A DNA stretch of 46,541 nt from Gemmatimonadota bacterium (GTDB taxonomy: Bacteria > Gemmatimonadota > Gemmatimonadetes > Longimicrobiales > Gaopeijiaceae): contig VXLT01000089.1 of the NCBI GenBank assembly GCA_009841475.1, positions 1 through 46,541 of the forward strand, in the 5' to 3' direction. Below the pieces are notes generated by a model. The model saw only the letters and a list, made by a program, of their open reading frames with translations. It did no database searches and was not told the DNA's origin. A program made the position numbers and the translations under genes. Positions 15,839 to 25,409 of this stretch are shown in pieces. The number at the start of each line of letters is the position of its first letter. Position 1 is the stretch's first letter.

Positions 15839-18800
15839 TTGTCCTTCGTCCATCTCCACACCCACTCCGAGTACTCGCTGCTCGACGGCGCGAATCGCCT
15901 TTCGGACCTGGTGCGGAAGGCGCTGGAGTACGAGATGCCCGCGCTGGCCCTGACCGACCATGGTTGCCTCTACGGGGCCTGGAACTTCCAGAAGGTGGCC
16001 CGCAAGGCGGGGATCAAACCGATCATCGGGATGGAGGCGTACGTGGCGCCGGGGGACCGGCGCGAACGCGCGCGCTCCGGCCAGGGAGGGAAGGCCCACT
16101 ACCACCTCGTCCTCCTGGCCCGCGACGCGGAGGGCTACCGCAACCTGATGAAGCTGTCGTCGATCGGGTACACCGAGGGGTTCTACTACCGCCCGCGGGT
16201 TGACCGGGAGACCCTGGCCCGTCATTCCGACGGCCTGATCGTGACGTCGGCGTGCATGGCGGGGGAGCTGGCACGCCAACTGAACGCGGGCAATGACGAG
16301 ATGGCGCGCGAAGTCGCCGATTGGTACGCCAACGCCTTCCCCGGCCGCTACTACCTGGAGGTGCAGGCCCACGGGACTGCGGGCCAGGCCGAGCACAACG
16401 AACGTATCTTCGCGTTGGCGGACGAACTCGGGCTGCCGGTGGTGGCGACCAACGACGCGCACTTCCTCCAGCACGAACACCACCCGGCGCACGACATCCT
16501 GGTGTGCATCGGCACCGCGAAGAACCACGACGACGAAGACCGGCTGCAGTACGACGACGGCCTCTACTTCAAGACGGCCGAAGAGATGGCGGCGGCCTTT
16601 CCGGACCACCCCGAGGTGATCGAGAACACCCTTCGCATCGCCGACGAGGTCTCGCTCACGCTGGAGAAGAAGTACCACCTTCCCAGCTTCCCCCTTCCCT
16701 CCCGCTTCGACGACGACAACGCCTACCTGGTGCACCTGGCGGAAGCCGGCGCGGTGGAGCGCTACGGCGACCCCCTTCCAACGGAGGTCCGCGAGCGCCT
16801 CGACTACGAGCTCGACGTCATCCTGAAGACCGGCTACGCGGGGTACTTCCTCATCACCTGGGACTTCATCCGCTGGGCTCGCGAGAACGGGATCCCGGTA
16901 GGCCCCGGCAGGGGGTCGGCCGCCGGTTCGCTCGTCTCCTACGGGCTCCGGATCACCGACCTGGACCCCATCGCCTACGGCCTCCTCTTCGAGCGCTTCC
17001 TCAACCCGGAGCGCATCTCGATGCCGGACATCGACATCGATTTCTGCTACGAGCGCCGCGGCGAGGTGATCGAGTACGTGCGCGGGAAATATGGCCGCGA
17101 CGCCGTAGGCCAGATCGTGACCTTCGGGACGATGAAGAGCCGTGCGGTGATCCGGGACGTGGGCCGCGTGCTGGGCTTCGAAGTCGGCGAGACCGACCGG
17201 ATCGCGAAGATGATCCCGAACCAGCCGGGGCAGAGCTATACGTTGGCCCAGGCCGTGGAGCGGATCCGCGACGTGAAGTCGCTCTACGAGTCCGACGAGC
17301 GCCACAAGCAGCTCTTCGACTACTCGATGACGCTGGAAGGGCTGTCGCGCCACGCCTCGGTCCACGCCGCCGGGGTGGTGATCGCGCCGGGACCGCTGCA
17401 CGACTACGTGCCGATCTGTACTCAGAGCAAGGGCGCGCGGAACGGGGGGGCGGGCGCGGGCGCGAACGGGAGCCAGGACGGGCCGGACATCGTCACCCAG
17501 TACGACATGAACTGCCTTGAGGACGCCGGGATGCTCAAGATGGACTTCCTGGGCCTCAAGACCCTCACGGTCATCCACGACGCGGTGAAGGCCGTGAAGG
17601 ACCGGCTCGGGGAGTTCAGCCACCCGGACACGGGCACAGTCTACCACTCGCCGGCCATGGACGATGTACCGCTGGACGATCCTGAGGTCTACCGGATGCT
17701 CGCGAGCGGCGGGACGGCCGGCGTCTTCCAGTTCGAGTCGAATCTGGCGCTTGACAAGCTGCGGGCCATGCGCTGCGACCGCTTCGACGACCTCGTCGCC
17801 ACCAACGCCCTGATCCGCCCCGGCCCCCTCGATTCGGGGATGACCGACAAGTACATCAAGCGGAAGCTCGGGCACGAACCCGTCTCCTACCCGGCCCCCG
17901 GGCTGGAGCACATCCTGGAGCCGACCTACGGCATCATCGTCTACCAGGAGCAGGTGATGCTGATCGCGAACGACCTGGCCGGCTATTCCCTCGGGGATGC
18001 CGACGTGCTGCGCAAGGCGATGGGGAAGAAGGATGCCAAGCTCATCCGCTCCGAACTGGCCCGGTTCCAGGAGAGGGTCGTCGAGCGTGAGGTGCCACGC
18101 AGCACGGCCTCGGAGCTCGCGAACCAGATCGAGACCTTCGGCCGCTACGGCTTCAACAAATCGCACTCGGCCGCCTACTCGCTGCTCTCGTACAAGACCG
18201 CGTGGCTGAAGCGCTACTACCCCGCCGAGTTCATGGCCGCGCTCCTCTCGTCAGTGCTCGACAAGACGGACGACGTGGTGAAGTACATGGGCGAGTGCCG
18301 TGACCTGGGGCGCTACCATCCCGCGCTCGCCGACGGCCTGGAGGTGCTGCCGCCCGACGTCAACGAGAGCGGCTGGAAGTTCACGCCCGTGGGCGCGACG
18401 ACGATCCGCTTCGGGCTCGGCGCGGTGCGGGGCGTGGGCTCGGCGGCGGTGCAGTCGGTCCTCGCGGCGCGCGCCGATGGCGGACCCTTCGAGAGCCTCT
18501 TCAACTTCCTGGACCGGGTCGACACGCGCGCGCTCAACAAGCGGGCGTGCGAGGCGCTGATCACCTCCGGGGCGCTGGATTCGTTCGGGCACCGTGCGCA
18601 GATGGCGGCCGGGCTCGACGCCGCGTACGGGGAGGCCGTGGCGCGCATGCAGGAAGCCGAGCAGGGGCAGCACTCGCTCTTCGGCGGGGGTGGCGTGGAG
18701 CGTCCGACGCCCGAGCTCCCCACCGTCCCCGAATGGCCGGACCGGGAACGCCTCAAGCGTGAAAAGGAGGCGCTCGGCTTCTTCATCTCGGGGCACCCGC

Positions 18801-19390
18801 TCGACCGCTACCGCGAAGTCGTACGCGCCTTCGATCCGGTCGGCTCGGACGCGCTCAAGGCCCGGATGGGCGACTCCGTGGAGATGGCGTGCGTGGTGAC
18901 CGCCGTATCCCGCCAGGTCTCGCGGCGCGATGGCTCCGAGTGGGCGAAGATCACGATCGAGGGCTTCCAGGGCACGGCCACCGTCCTCGCCTTCAAGGAC
19001 ATCTGGCAGTCCAGCAAGGAGACGCTGCACCCCGACGCGGTGGTGCTCTTGCGCGGCAAGGTCAGCGACCGAGAGCGCGACGAAGAGGACCCCCCCGTGT
19101 TCCTCGACGGAGCCGAGCCGCTCAAGGGGGTCCCCGGGAGCGGCCGTATCGCGGTGAGGATCGCGGTGGGGTGGCACGGCGAACTCCCCGACGACGCCTT
19201 CGGCCGGGCCCGCGAGGTGATGGTCGCCCGCGCCGGGGAGGCCCCGGTCGAGGTGGCGGTCGGTGACGGGAACGGAGCCGCGCTGCCCCGGCTCAGATCG
19301 CGCAGCCTGAAGGTCAGCCCCGACCGCGACACGATCCGCGCGCTCGAAGAGGTCTTCGGGAAGGGCAGGGTGGGGCTGGTGAGGGTTTGA
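15839..19390 (+). CDS. dnaE: DNA polymerase III subunit alpha (probable TTG start 15839)
   Basis: PHP domain FVHLHTHSEYSLLDGA; PGRGSAAGSLVSYGLRITDLDPI; PDIDIDFCYERRGEVIEYV; GFNKSHSAAYSLLSYKTAWLKRYYPAEFMAA; OB-fold C-terminus. Confidence 0.96.
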   Translation: MSFVHLHTHSEYSLLDGANRLSDLVRKALEYEMPALALTDHGCLYGAWNFQKVARKAGIKPIIGMEAYVAPGDRRERARSGQGGKAHYHLVLLARDAEGYRNLMKLSSIGYTEGFYYRPRVDRETLARHSDGLIVTSACMAGELARQLNAGNDEMAREVADWYANAFPGRYYLEVQAHGTAGQAEHNERIFALADELGLPVVATNDAHFLQHEHHPAHDILVCIGTAKNHDDEDRLQYDDGLYFKTAEEMAAAFPDHPEVIENTLRIADEVSLTLEKKYHLPSFPLPSRFDDDNAYLVHLAEAGAVERYGDPLPTEVRERLDYELDVILKTGYAGYFLITWDFIRWARENGIPVGPGRGSAAGSLVSYGLRITDLDPIAYGLLFERFLNPERISMPDIDIDFCYERRGEVIEYVRGKYGRDAVGQIVTFGTMKSRAVIRDVGRVLGFEVGETDRIAKMIPNQPGQSYTLAQAVERIRDVKSLYESDERHKQLFDYSMTLEGLSRHASVHAAGVVIAPGPLHDYVPICTQSKGARNGGAGAGANGSQDGPDIVTQYDMNCLEDAGMLKMDFLGLKTLTVIHDAVKAVKDRLGEFSHPDTGTVYHSPAMDDVPLDDPEVYRMLASGGTAGVFQFESNLALDKLRAMRCDRFDDLVATNALIRPGPLDSGMTDKYIKRKLGHEPVSYPAPGLEHILEPTYGIIVYQEQVMLIANDLAGYSLGDADVLRKAMGKKDAKLIRSELARFQERVVEREVPRSTASELANQIETFGRYGFNKSHSAAYSLLSYKTAWLKRYYPAEFMAALLSSVLDKTDDVVKYMGECRDLGRYHPALADGLEVLPPDVNESGWKFTPVGATTIRFGLGAVRGVGSAAVQSVLAARADGGPFESLFNFLDRVDTRALNKRACEALITSGALDSFGHRAQMAAGLDAAYGEAVARMQEAEQGQHSLFGGGGVERPTPELPTVPEWPDRERLKREKEALGFFISGHPLDRYREVVRAFDPVGSDALKARMGDSVEMACVVTAVSRQVSRRDGSEWAKITIEGFQGTATVLAFKDIWQSSKETLHPDAVVLLRGKVSDRERDEEDPPVFLDGAEPLKGVPGSGRIAVRIAVGWHGELPDDAFGRAREVMVARAGEAPVEVAVGDGNGAALPRLRSRSLKVSPDRDTIRALEEVFGKGRVGLVRV

Positions 19391-19392
19391 AC

Positions 19393-20880
19393 ATGAGAAC
19401 ACCGGGAGTCTGCGTGTCCGCCGTCCTTGCGGCGTTCGCCCTCGGTTGCGCCGCTCAGGAACAACGGGAAGCCGCTGCCGGTCCCCCCAGTCTCTCGGGG
19501 AACTGGGCAGGCACGGCGGACGCCGGCGCCGTCCAACTGGAGCTGCGCCTGGTCCTGGCCGAAGAGGAGGGCTTGGTGAGTGCCCCCGTGACCTCGCTGG
19601 CACGGTGGAACTGGGAAACCCACCGGACCGAGAGGTTGTCATTCCGGCTCGGTGCCCCTGTCGTGACCGTAAGCGGAGACACGATCTCGGTTCCAATGTT
19701 GGACTTCGAAGCATCCTACACGGGCACCTGGTCACAGAATGACGACAGGATCAGCGGCACCTTCACCCAGGCCGCCGAGACCTTCCCGCTTGAGCTTGAA
19801 CGCTCGTCCGAGGATGAGGCCGAGACGAGACGGCCCCAGACCCCCGAGGAGCCCTTCCCTTACGCTGCAGAGGACGTGACATACAGCAATCCGGATGGCG
19901 GACACTCGCTGGCGGCCACCCTTGCGCGCCCCACGGACGGCGGTCCGTTCCCGGCGGTGATCCTGATCTCGGGGTCGGGTCAATATGAAAGGAGCCGAAC
20001 CGGGGATGGACACGATGCGTTTCTCGTGCTGGCCGACTACCTCACCCGGCGGGGGATCGCGGTCCTTCGTTACGACGACCGCGGCGTGGGTGAATCGACG
20101 GGGGACTTCTCGACCGCCACCACAGAGGACTTCGCCTCCGACGTACTGGCCGGAGTTACGTACCTCACGACCCGCGACGATGTCGACCCCGGCAAGATCG
20201 GCCTGGCCGGCCAGTCCGAGGGCGGGCTGATCGCGCCGATGGCGGCGGTCCAGTCCCCCGATGTCAGCTACATCGTCCTCTTGGCTGGCCCGGGGGTGAA
20301 CGGGGAACGAATCTCCAGTGCGCAGATGGAGTTGCGTGCCCGTGCGAACGGTGCCTCCGAGGAGGCGATCGCCGAGATACTGCAGCGGCAGACCGCCATA
20401 AACGAGATCCTCATGTCCGAGGCCGATCCCGAACGTTCGCAAGAGGCGATCGAGGCGATCATTCGAACGCGGTTCGGGAAAGCGAGCGTTCAGGAACGGC
20501 TGCTGTACAGCACCACGGACGACACCTCGCTTGCGATGGTCGTGTCGGAGGAGGTGCGGAGGGTCAACACCCCGTGGGGGCGCTACTTTCTGACCTACGA
20601 GCCGGCGCCGACGCTCGAAAAGGTGAGCGTGCCGGTCCTGGCGATCAACGGAACCAGGGACCTGTATGTCCCCCACGAGGAGAACCTGCGCGAGATCGAA
20701 GCGGCACTGAAGCGCGGCGGCAACACCCGCTACGAGATCCACGCACTTCCGGGTATCAACCACTTCCTACAGCATGCGGAGACCGGCACCGCGCGCGAAT
20801 CCGAAACGATCGAGGAGACAATCGCGGTCGAGGTTCTGGAGCTGGTCGGGGACTGGATCGTGCGGGTGACGGGCGGTTGA
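19393..20880 (+). CDS. Alpha/beta hydrolase (secreted, S9/esterase-like), paralogue 1
   Basis: GQSEGG nucleophile elbow, RYDDRGVGESTGDFSTAT, signal-like N-terminus; ATG 19393 or TTG 19387 overlapping dnaE stop. Confidence 0.85.
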   Translation: MRTPGVCVSAVLAAFALGCAAQEQREAAAGPPSLSGNWAGTADAGAVQLELRLVLAEEEGLVSAPVTSLARWNWETHRTERLSFRLGAPVVTVSGDTISVPMLDFEASYTGTWSQNDDRISGTFTQAAETFPLELERSSEDEAETRRPQTPEEPFPYAAEDVTYSNPDGGHSLAATLARPTDGGPFPAVILISGSGQYERSRTGDGHDAFLVLADYLTRRGIAVLRYDDRGVGESTGDFSTATTEDFASDVLAGVTYLTTRDDVDPGKIGLAGQSEGGLIAPMAAVQSPDVSYIVLLAGPGVNGERISSAQMELRARANGASEEAIAEILQRQTAINEILMSEADPERSQEAIEAIIRTRFGKASVQERLLYSTTDDTSLAMVVSEEVRRVNTPWGRYFLTYEPAPTLEKVSVPVLAINGTRDLYVPHEENLREIEAALKRGGNTRYEIHALPGINHFLQHAETGTARESETIEETIAVEVLELVGDWIVRVTGG

Positions 20881-20900
20881 TCGGCTTACTGTTGCAAGAT

Positions 20901-20939
20901 TGTAAAATTTACATTACGAAATGTTAGGTACGCTTTACA
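20901..20939 (+). promoter_or_regulatory. 39-bp double-palindrome motif, site B (TGTAAAATTTACATTACGAAATGTTAGGTACGCTTTACA)
   Basis: AT-rich island between two co-directional hydrolase genes, 46 nt before ATG 20986; same spacing as sites A and C. Confidence 0.75.
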
Positions 20940-20985
20940 TATTGCCAATCCCTGCATGTCGTACCCACCCAAACGGGAACACCTC

Positions 20986-22443
20986 ATGAAGACCCTGCTG
21001 GCCTGCATGACCCTCACTCTCGCCACCCTGGCCATCGGCGTTGGCGCTGCACCCACCACCGCCCAGGAACCCGAACCGGACACCGCGGGCTTCGTCGGAA
21101 ACTGGATGGGAACCCTGGACGTCGGCGCCGCGCAACTCCGCCTGCGCTTCGTCATCGCCGAGACCGAAGGCGCGCTGGGCGCCACCCTGTACTCCGTGGA
21201 CCAGGGCAACGCGCAGATCCAGGTCGCGGAGACAACCGTGTCCGGCGACACGATCTCCATGTCCATGCCGATGGTCGGCGCATCCTTCCGCGGCACCCTC
21301 TCCGCCGAAGACGGGAACATCACCGGCACCTTCACCCAGGCGGGCCAGTCCTTCCCGCTCGTCCTTGAGCGCGTGCCCGACGACGAAGGCGAAGTTACGC
21401 TGCGGCGCCCCCAGAACCCCGAGGAGCCCTACCCGTACCTTGCCGAAGACGTCACCTACGTCAACCCGGAGGGCGGCCACACCCTGGCGGGCACCTTCAC
21501 CCGGCCCGCATCCGGAGGCCCCTTCCCGTCCGTGATCCTCATCTCGGGTTCGGGTCCCCAGGACCGGGACGAAGCCCTCATGGGACACCGCCCGTTCCTC
21601 GTGCTGGCCGACCACCTCACCCGGCGCGGCATCGCCGTCCTGCGCTACGACGACCGCGGCGTCGGCGAATCGACCGGCGACTTCGGCTCGGCGACCTCAC
21701 AGGACTTCGCCTCCGACGCGCTGGCCGCCGTCGCCTACCTCAAGACCCGCGACGACGTCGACCCCGGCGAGATCGGCCTCGCGGGCCACTCGGAGGGCGG
21801 CATCATCGCCCCCATGGCGGCGGTCGCATCCCCCGACGTCAGCTACATCGTCCTGATGGCCGCTACCGGGGTGAACGGCGAGCGCATCCTCTACGCCCAG
21901 GCCGCGCTGATCGCCCGTGCTGCGGGCGCCCCCGAGGAGGCGGTCGCGGCAAACCGGGAGCAGCAGCGAGCCATCTTCGAGGTCCTCAAGCGAGAGCCCG
22001 ATCCCGGGCGTGCGGGCGAGGCGATCACGGCGATCGTCAGGGCGGGGCTCGAGCGCGCCAACCCAGGAGGGGACACGGCCTACGACGACGCGATGCAGCA
22101 GGCCGTCACGGCCCAGGTGCGGCAGGTCAACAACCCCTGGTTCCGCTACTTCCTGACCTACGAGCCGGCGCCCATGCTCGAGAGGGTGACCGTCCCCGTT
22201 CTGGCGATCAACGGCGAAAAGGACCTGCAAGTCCCCTACGAGGAGAACCTGCGCGAGATCGAGGCGGCGCTGCGGCGCGGCGGCAACACCCGCTTCGAGA
22301 CCCACGCGCTCCCAGGCCTCAACCACCTCTTCCAGCACGCGCAAACCGGTGCCCCGAGCGAATACCAGTCGATCGAAGAAACCTGGTCGGTCGAAGCGAT
22401 GGAGCTGGTCGCCGACTGGATTCTGAGGACGGTGGGCGGGTAG
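20986..22443 (+). CDS. Alpha/beta hydrolase, paralogue 2 (ORF from 20956; signal peptide starts at ATG 20986)
   Basis: MKTLLACMTLTLATLAIGVGAAPTTAQ signal; GHSEGG; collinear with the preceding gene over its full length. Confidence 0.87.
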   Translation: MKTLLACMTLTLATLAIGVGAAPTTAQEPEPDTAGFVGNWMGTLDVGAAQLRLRFVIAETEGALGATLYSVDQGNAQIQVAETTVSGDTISMSMPMVGASFRGTLSAEDGNITGTFTQAGQSFPLVLERVPDDEGEVTLRRPQNPEEPYPYLAEDVTYVNPEGGHTLAGTFTRPASGGPFPSVILISGSGPQDRDEALMGHRPFLVLADHLTRRGIAVLRYDDRGVGESTGDFGSATSQDFASDALAAVAYLKTRDDVDPGEIGLAGHSEGGIIAPMAAVASPDVSYIVLMAATGVNGERILYAQAALIARAAGAPEEAVAANREQQRAIFEVLKREPDPGRAGEAITAIVRAGLERANPGGDTAYDDAMQQAVTAQVRQVNNPWFRYFLTYEPAPMLERVTVPVLAINGEKDLQVPYEENLREIEAALRRGGNTRFETHALPGLNHLFQHAQTGAPSEYQSIEETWSVEAMELVADWILRTVGG

Positions 22444-22541
22444 CGGTGCAGCAATGCTTCGCGATCAGTCGTGAAGAACCAACACTGCTCTCTGCGCGTG
22501 CTCCGGTGGAAGAGAAACCGAGCGATTTCGCCCATGGTCGG

Positions 22542-23006
22542 CTAGGCGGGGTGGTAGAGACGCCTTAGAAGGTCCGTCAGTGCCACCGGGAACCTGTCAT
22601 CCCAATGCAGGAAACCGTAGGCAGTTCCATCCACAAGCCCGGCCGCGTAGCTCGGGTCTCCCTCGGATCCGATGCTGACGGACACCATGGTGCGGTCGGG
22701 ACGAATCCAATCGAAGGCCACCTCGCCATCCGGATCAAGCCCGATGTCTGGAACCGGGAATCCGCTTGGTATGGTGTCCAGCAGTCGGCGTGCCCTCGCG
22801 AACGTGGCCGGAAGCATGTTGTCTTCCGCCATCGATTCGGAGTCCTCGAAAAGATCGATGAGATCCAATCGCGCGGTCCAGTAACCACGACTCTTGGCTC
22901 TGCGGGTCAGCTGTACGATCTCTCGGTCCGCCTCTACAGACTGTTCGTAGGAAACCCGAGATCGAGAGGAACGGTGTGCCGGCGGAACATTGCGTGCCAG
23001 AATCAT
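22542..23006 (-). CDS. Small protein of unknown function, translationally coupled to the TIGR04255-like gene
   Basis: ATG (23006-23004) overlaps a TGA (23005-23003) that ends the second segment of the TIGR04255-like gene; PDIGLDPDGEVAFDWIRPDRTMVSVSIGSEG...GTAYGFLHW. Confidence 0.6.
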   Translation of the reverse strand: MILARNVPPAHRSSRSRVSYEQSVEADREIVQLTRRAKSRGYWTARLDLIDLFEDSESMAEDNMLPATFARARRLLDTIPSGFPVPDIGLDPDGEVAFDWIRPDRTMVSVSIGSEGDPSYAAGLVDGTAYGFLHWDDRFPVALTDLLRRLYHPA

Positions 23007-23810
23007 TCGTGAAGCCTCGCGTTACGCTCCGTGATGAGTTCGAAGAAGATCCTGTTCTTGAAATCCCTTAGTGACTCGAAAGTTCCCCTGATCTGATCCT
23101 CTTCGGGACCGAACCGGTTGTCCGAGAACACGTCAATGTCCAGCAGGTGCCCAATCCTCCCAGGCGCAAGATCGTCAAGAAGGACATGCCATGACGTGCA
23201 CCGAGCGCCCGGATTCCGAATGGCGGGCGGTAGTCGATGTAAGTAGTCGGTCCACGGACAGACTCAATGAATCCGGGAGCGAGGGTAGAGACACGAAGTA
23301 ATCGCGGGGATCCCTGTCAGGGAGCCGGAAGTGATTGACGTACCGGAGTCCGAGCCGAACGACTTGAGCTGGCATGGTGATCGAGAGGAATTCCTCGACA
23401 AGGGGACGGGCCAGACCGGAGTACTCTCGCCAACTCGGATAGGGGGATCTACGGCTGAAGGTCAGCCCGTCCCTGCGAAAATCAACGACCCAATCACGCT
23501 CGTCGGTAAATCCACGCACTCCGATCACGCCACCAGGTCCAGAGCCATGCTCCAGATCCTGCTCGTTCGGGGTGTGTTGGGGCGACGATTCCGAAGTGAT
23601 GTCATGGACCTCGGGGAAACGTTCCGTCGATTCCAGGGAATTGCGGAGAAGGCGCAGGTCAACGGGTGTTCCCCCGGCGACGCCGACATCCAGCACAGCC
23701 TCGCGGATCGGTGCCTTCGAGAGGTGACGTTGATGGGCCAATCGGTACTCGGGGTGGTCGGCAGATCGATGGAGGTCTCGTGTCTCGACAACATAGACAC
23801 TGTAGATCAT
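23003..23810 (-). pseudogene. TIGR04255-like protein split by an apparent frameshift (start ATG 23810 or TTG 23741)
   Basis: Frame 1: HLSKAPIREAVLDVGV...WREYSGLARPLVEEFLSITMPAQVVRLGLRYVNHFRLP, stop at 23175. A different minus frame continues VLLDDLAPGRIGHLLDIDVFSDNRFGPEEDQIRGTFESLRDFKNRIFFELITERNARLHE* to 23003, matching the family's expected C-terminus. Confidence 0.65.
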
Positions 23811-23922
23811 CGATCGATCAGTGACAACGACCCTGCGCGTTCGGGCCGATCCATCCCACATTCCCCGGACGACCCGCCGTGTCACGGAGGGCACGGCCAG
23901 CCGCCCGGAGAATCCCCTTCGA

Positions 23923-24426
23923 TCAACTCCCCGGCCGCCGCGGCGGCTGCAGCAGCTCCGCAAGCTTCTTCGTCTGATCCTCGTTCAGCAGTTCGCCCAC
24001 ATCGGTGTGCAACTTCGTGAAGGCAGGACCGAGCTTCTCCAGCAACGTCTGCATCCGCTGGAAGGTCGCCTGCATGGCCTGGCGGTTTCCGCCGCCGCCC
24101 CCAGCGCCGCGGCCGCCGCCCCCGCGGTTGCGCATGCTCTGGCGCATCTCGGTGTACTCTTCCAGCCCCTGCTCGTTCTTCTCGCGGAAGTCCTTGAGGA
24201 GCGCGGCGATGCTCTCTCCCTGCTCTTCCGTGAGGGTCAGCTGTTTGGTGAACTCCTCGTAGTTCTCGTCGAACTGGGTCCACAGCCGGATGCCGGGGTT
24301 GTTGAGCATCCCGCGCGCACCGCCCGCGCCGCGCTGGGCGGACAGGGAAGCCGGGAGGACGAGGGCGATCGCCACGGCGAGGACGCCGAGCGCAGCGATG
24401 CGTCGATGGAAAGTCGCGTGCTTCAT
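23923..24426 (-). CDS. Spy/CpxP-like periplasmic LTxxQ-type protein with Gly-rich insert
   Basis: Signal peptide; LTLTEEQGESIAALLKDFREK and LLNEDQTKKLAELLQ; central RNRGGGGRGAGGGGGNRQ. Confidence 0.65.
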   Translation of the reverse strand: MKHATFHRRIAALGVLAVAIALVLPASLSAQRGAGGARGMLNNPGIRLWTQFDENYEEFTKQLTLTEEQGESIAALLKDFREKNEQGLEEYTEMRQSMRNRGGGGRGAGGGGGNRQAMQATFQRMQTLLEKLGPAFTKLHTDVGELLNEDQTKKLAELLQPPRRPGS

Positions 24427-24466
24427 GTCTTTATCTCCTTGGGTGGTTGAACACTGCAGGCCCGCC

Positions 24467-25357
24467 TTATACGGTCAGGCTCTGCAACTTCTGGTGGATT
24501 CGGTTGGCCCGCTCGTGGAGGCCCGGCGCGCCGAGGTCGCCGGCAAACTTCGCGAAGGCGCGCGTGGGCCCGTGCCACTCCAGTTCGTCCACGTTGTCGA
24601 ACAGGGCGGCGCCGTCGCGAAGGGTTGCCAGATCGCGAAAGAGAAAGGCGTTGGCGCGGTGTTCCCGCAGCGCAGCAGCCAGACGCGCCGCGCCGCGCAC
24701 CGTCACGTCCCAGTCCCGGGCCCGCGCGGGGATGTCTTCCAGGTGCCGGTAGCGGGACAGCACGGCAGCGGTCGACTTGGCACCCCAGCCGGGAACCCCG
24801 GGGAAGCCGTCCGCGCTGTCGCCTACCAGCGCGAGGTAGTCGGGGATGCTGCGCGGCGGCACCCCAAACTTGCTGACCACGCCGTCGGCATCCCGCACCT
24901 CGCCCTGGCGCCGGTCCCACTGGACGATGCGATCCCCCCGCACACACTGCGCGAGGTCCTTGTCGGGCGTGCACAGGTAGATGCACTCTACCCGCGGATC
25001 GCGTGCCGCGAGCGCCGCCCCCGAGGCGAGCCCGTCGTCGGCCTCCAGCTCCTCCATCGGCCAGACCTGCACTCCCATCGCGCGCAGCCCGTCCTCCAGG
25101 GGCCCGAACTGCGCCAGCAGGAGCGGATCGATCCCCGCTCCGGTCTTGTAGCCGGGCCACATCCGGTTGCGGAACGACTCGATCACGTGGTCGGTGGCGA
25201 CGGCCATGTGCGTCGCCCCTGCGTCGAGCATGGTGAGCAGCGAGTAGAGCACGCCGCGCATGCCTCCCACCTCGCGGCCGCCGCGATCGGTTGCGCCGGG
25301 CGCGCCGTAGTAGTGCCGGAAAAGCTCGTAAGTGCCGTCGATCAGGTGAACGTTCAT
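24467..25357 (-). CDS. Stand-alone 5'-3' exonuclease (FEN/Pol I N-terminal type)
   Basis: MNVHLIDGTYELFRHYYG; ELEADDGLAS; CTPDKDLAQCV; YLALVGDSADGFPGVPGWGAKSTAAVL (H3TH). Confidence 0.9.
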   Translation of the reverse strand: MNVHLIDGTYELFRHYYGAPGATDRGGREVGGMRGVLYSLLTMLDAGATHMAVATDHVIESFRNRMWPGYKTGAGIDPLLLAQFGPLEDGLRAMGVQVWPMEELEADDGLASGAALAARDPRVECIYLCTPDKDLAQCVRGDRIVQWDRRQGEVRDADGVVSKFGVPPRSIPDYLALVGDSADGFPGVPGWGAKSTAAVLSRYRHLEDIPARARDWDVTVRGAARLAAALREHRANAFLFRDLATLRDGAALFDNVDELEWHGPTRAFAKFAGDLGAPGLHERANRIHQKLQSLTV

Positions 25358-25409
25358 CGATTCAAGGACAGCCGAGCCGGTCGTTTCGTTACAGGCGGCC
25401 ACCGCCCGC

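Noticed and set aside
15737-18166. 809-aa minus ORF opposite dnaE
   Set aside because: Antisense artefact of codon-position GC bias; dnaE is unambiguous.
23901-24160. Low-complexity GCC/CCG run as a repeat element
   Set aside because: Explained by the Gly-rich coding insert and C-terminus of the Spy-like protein.
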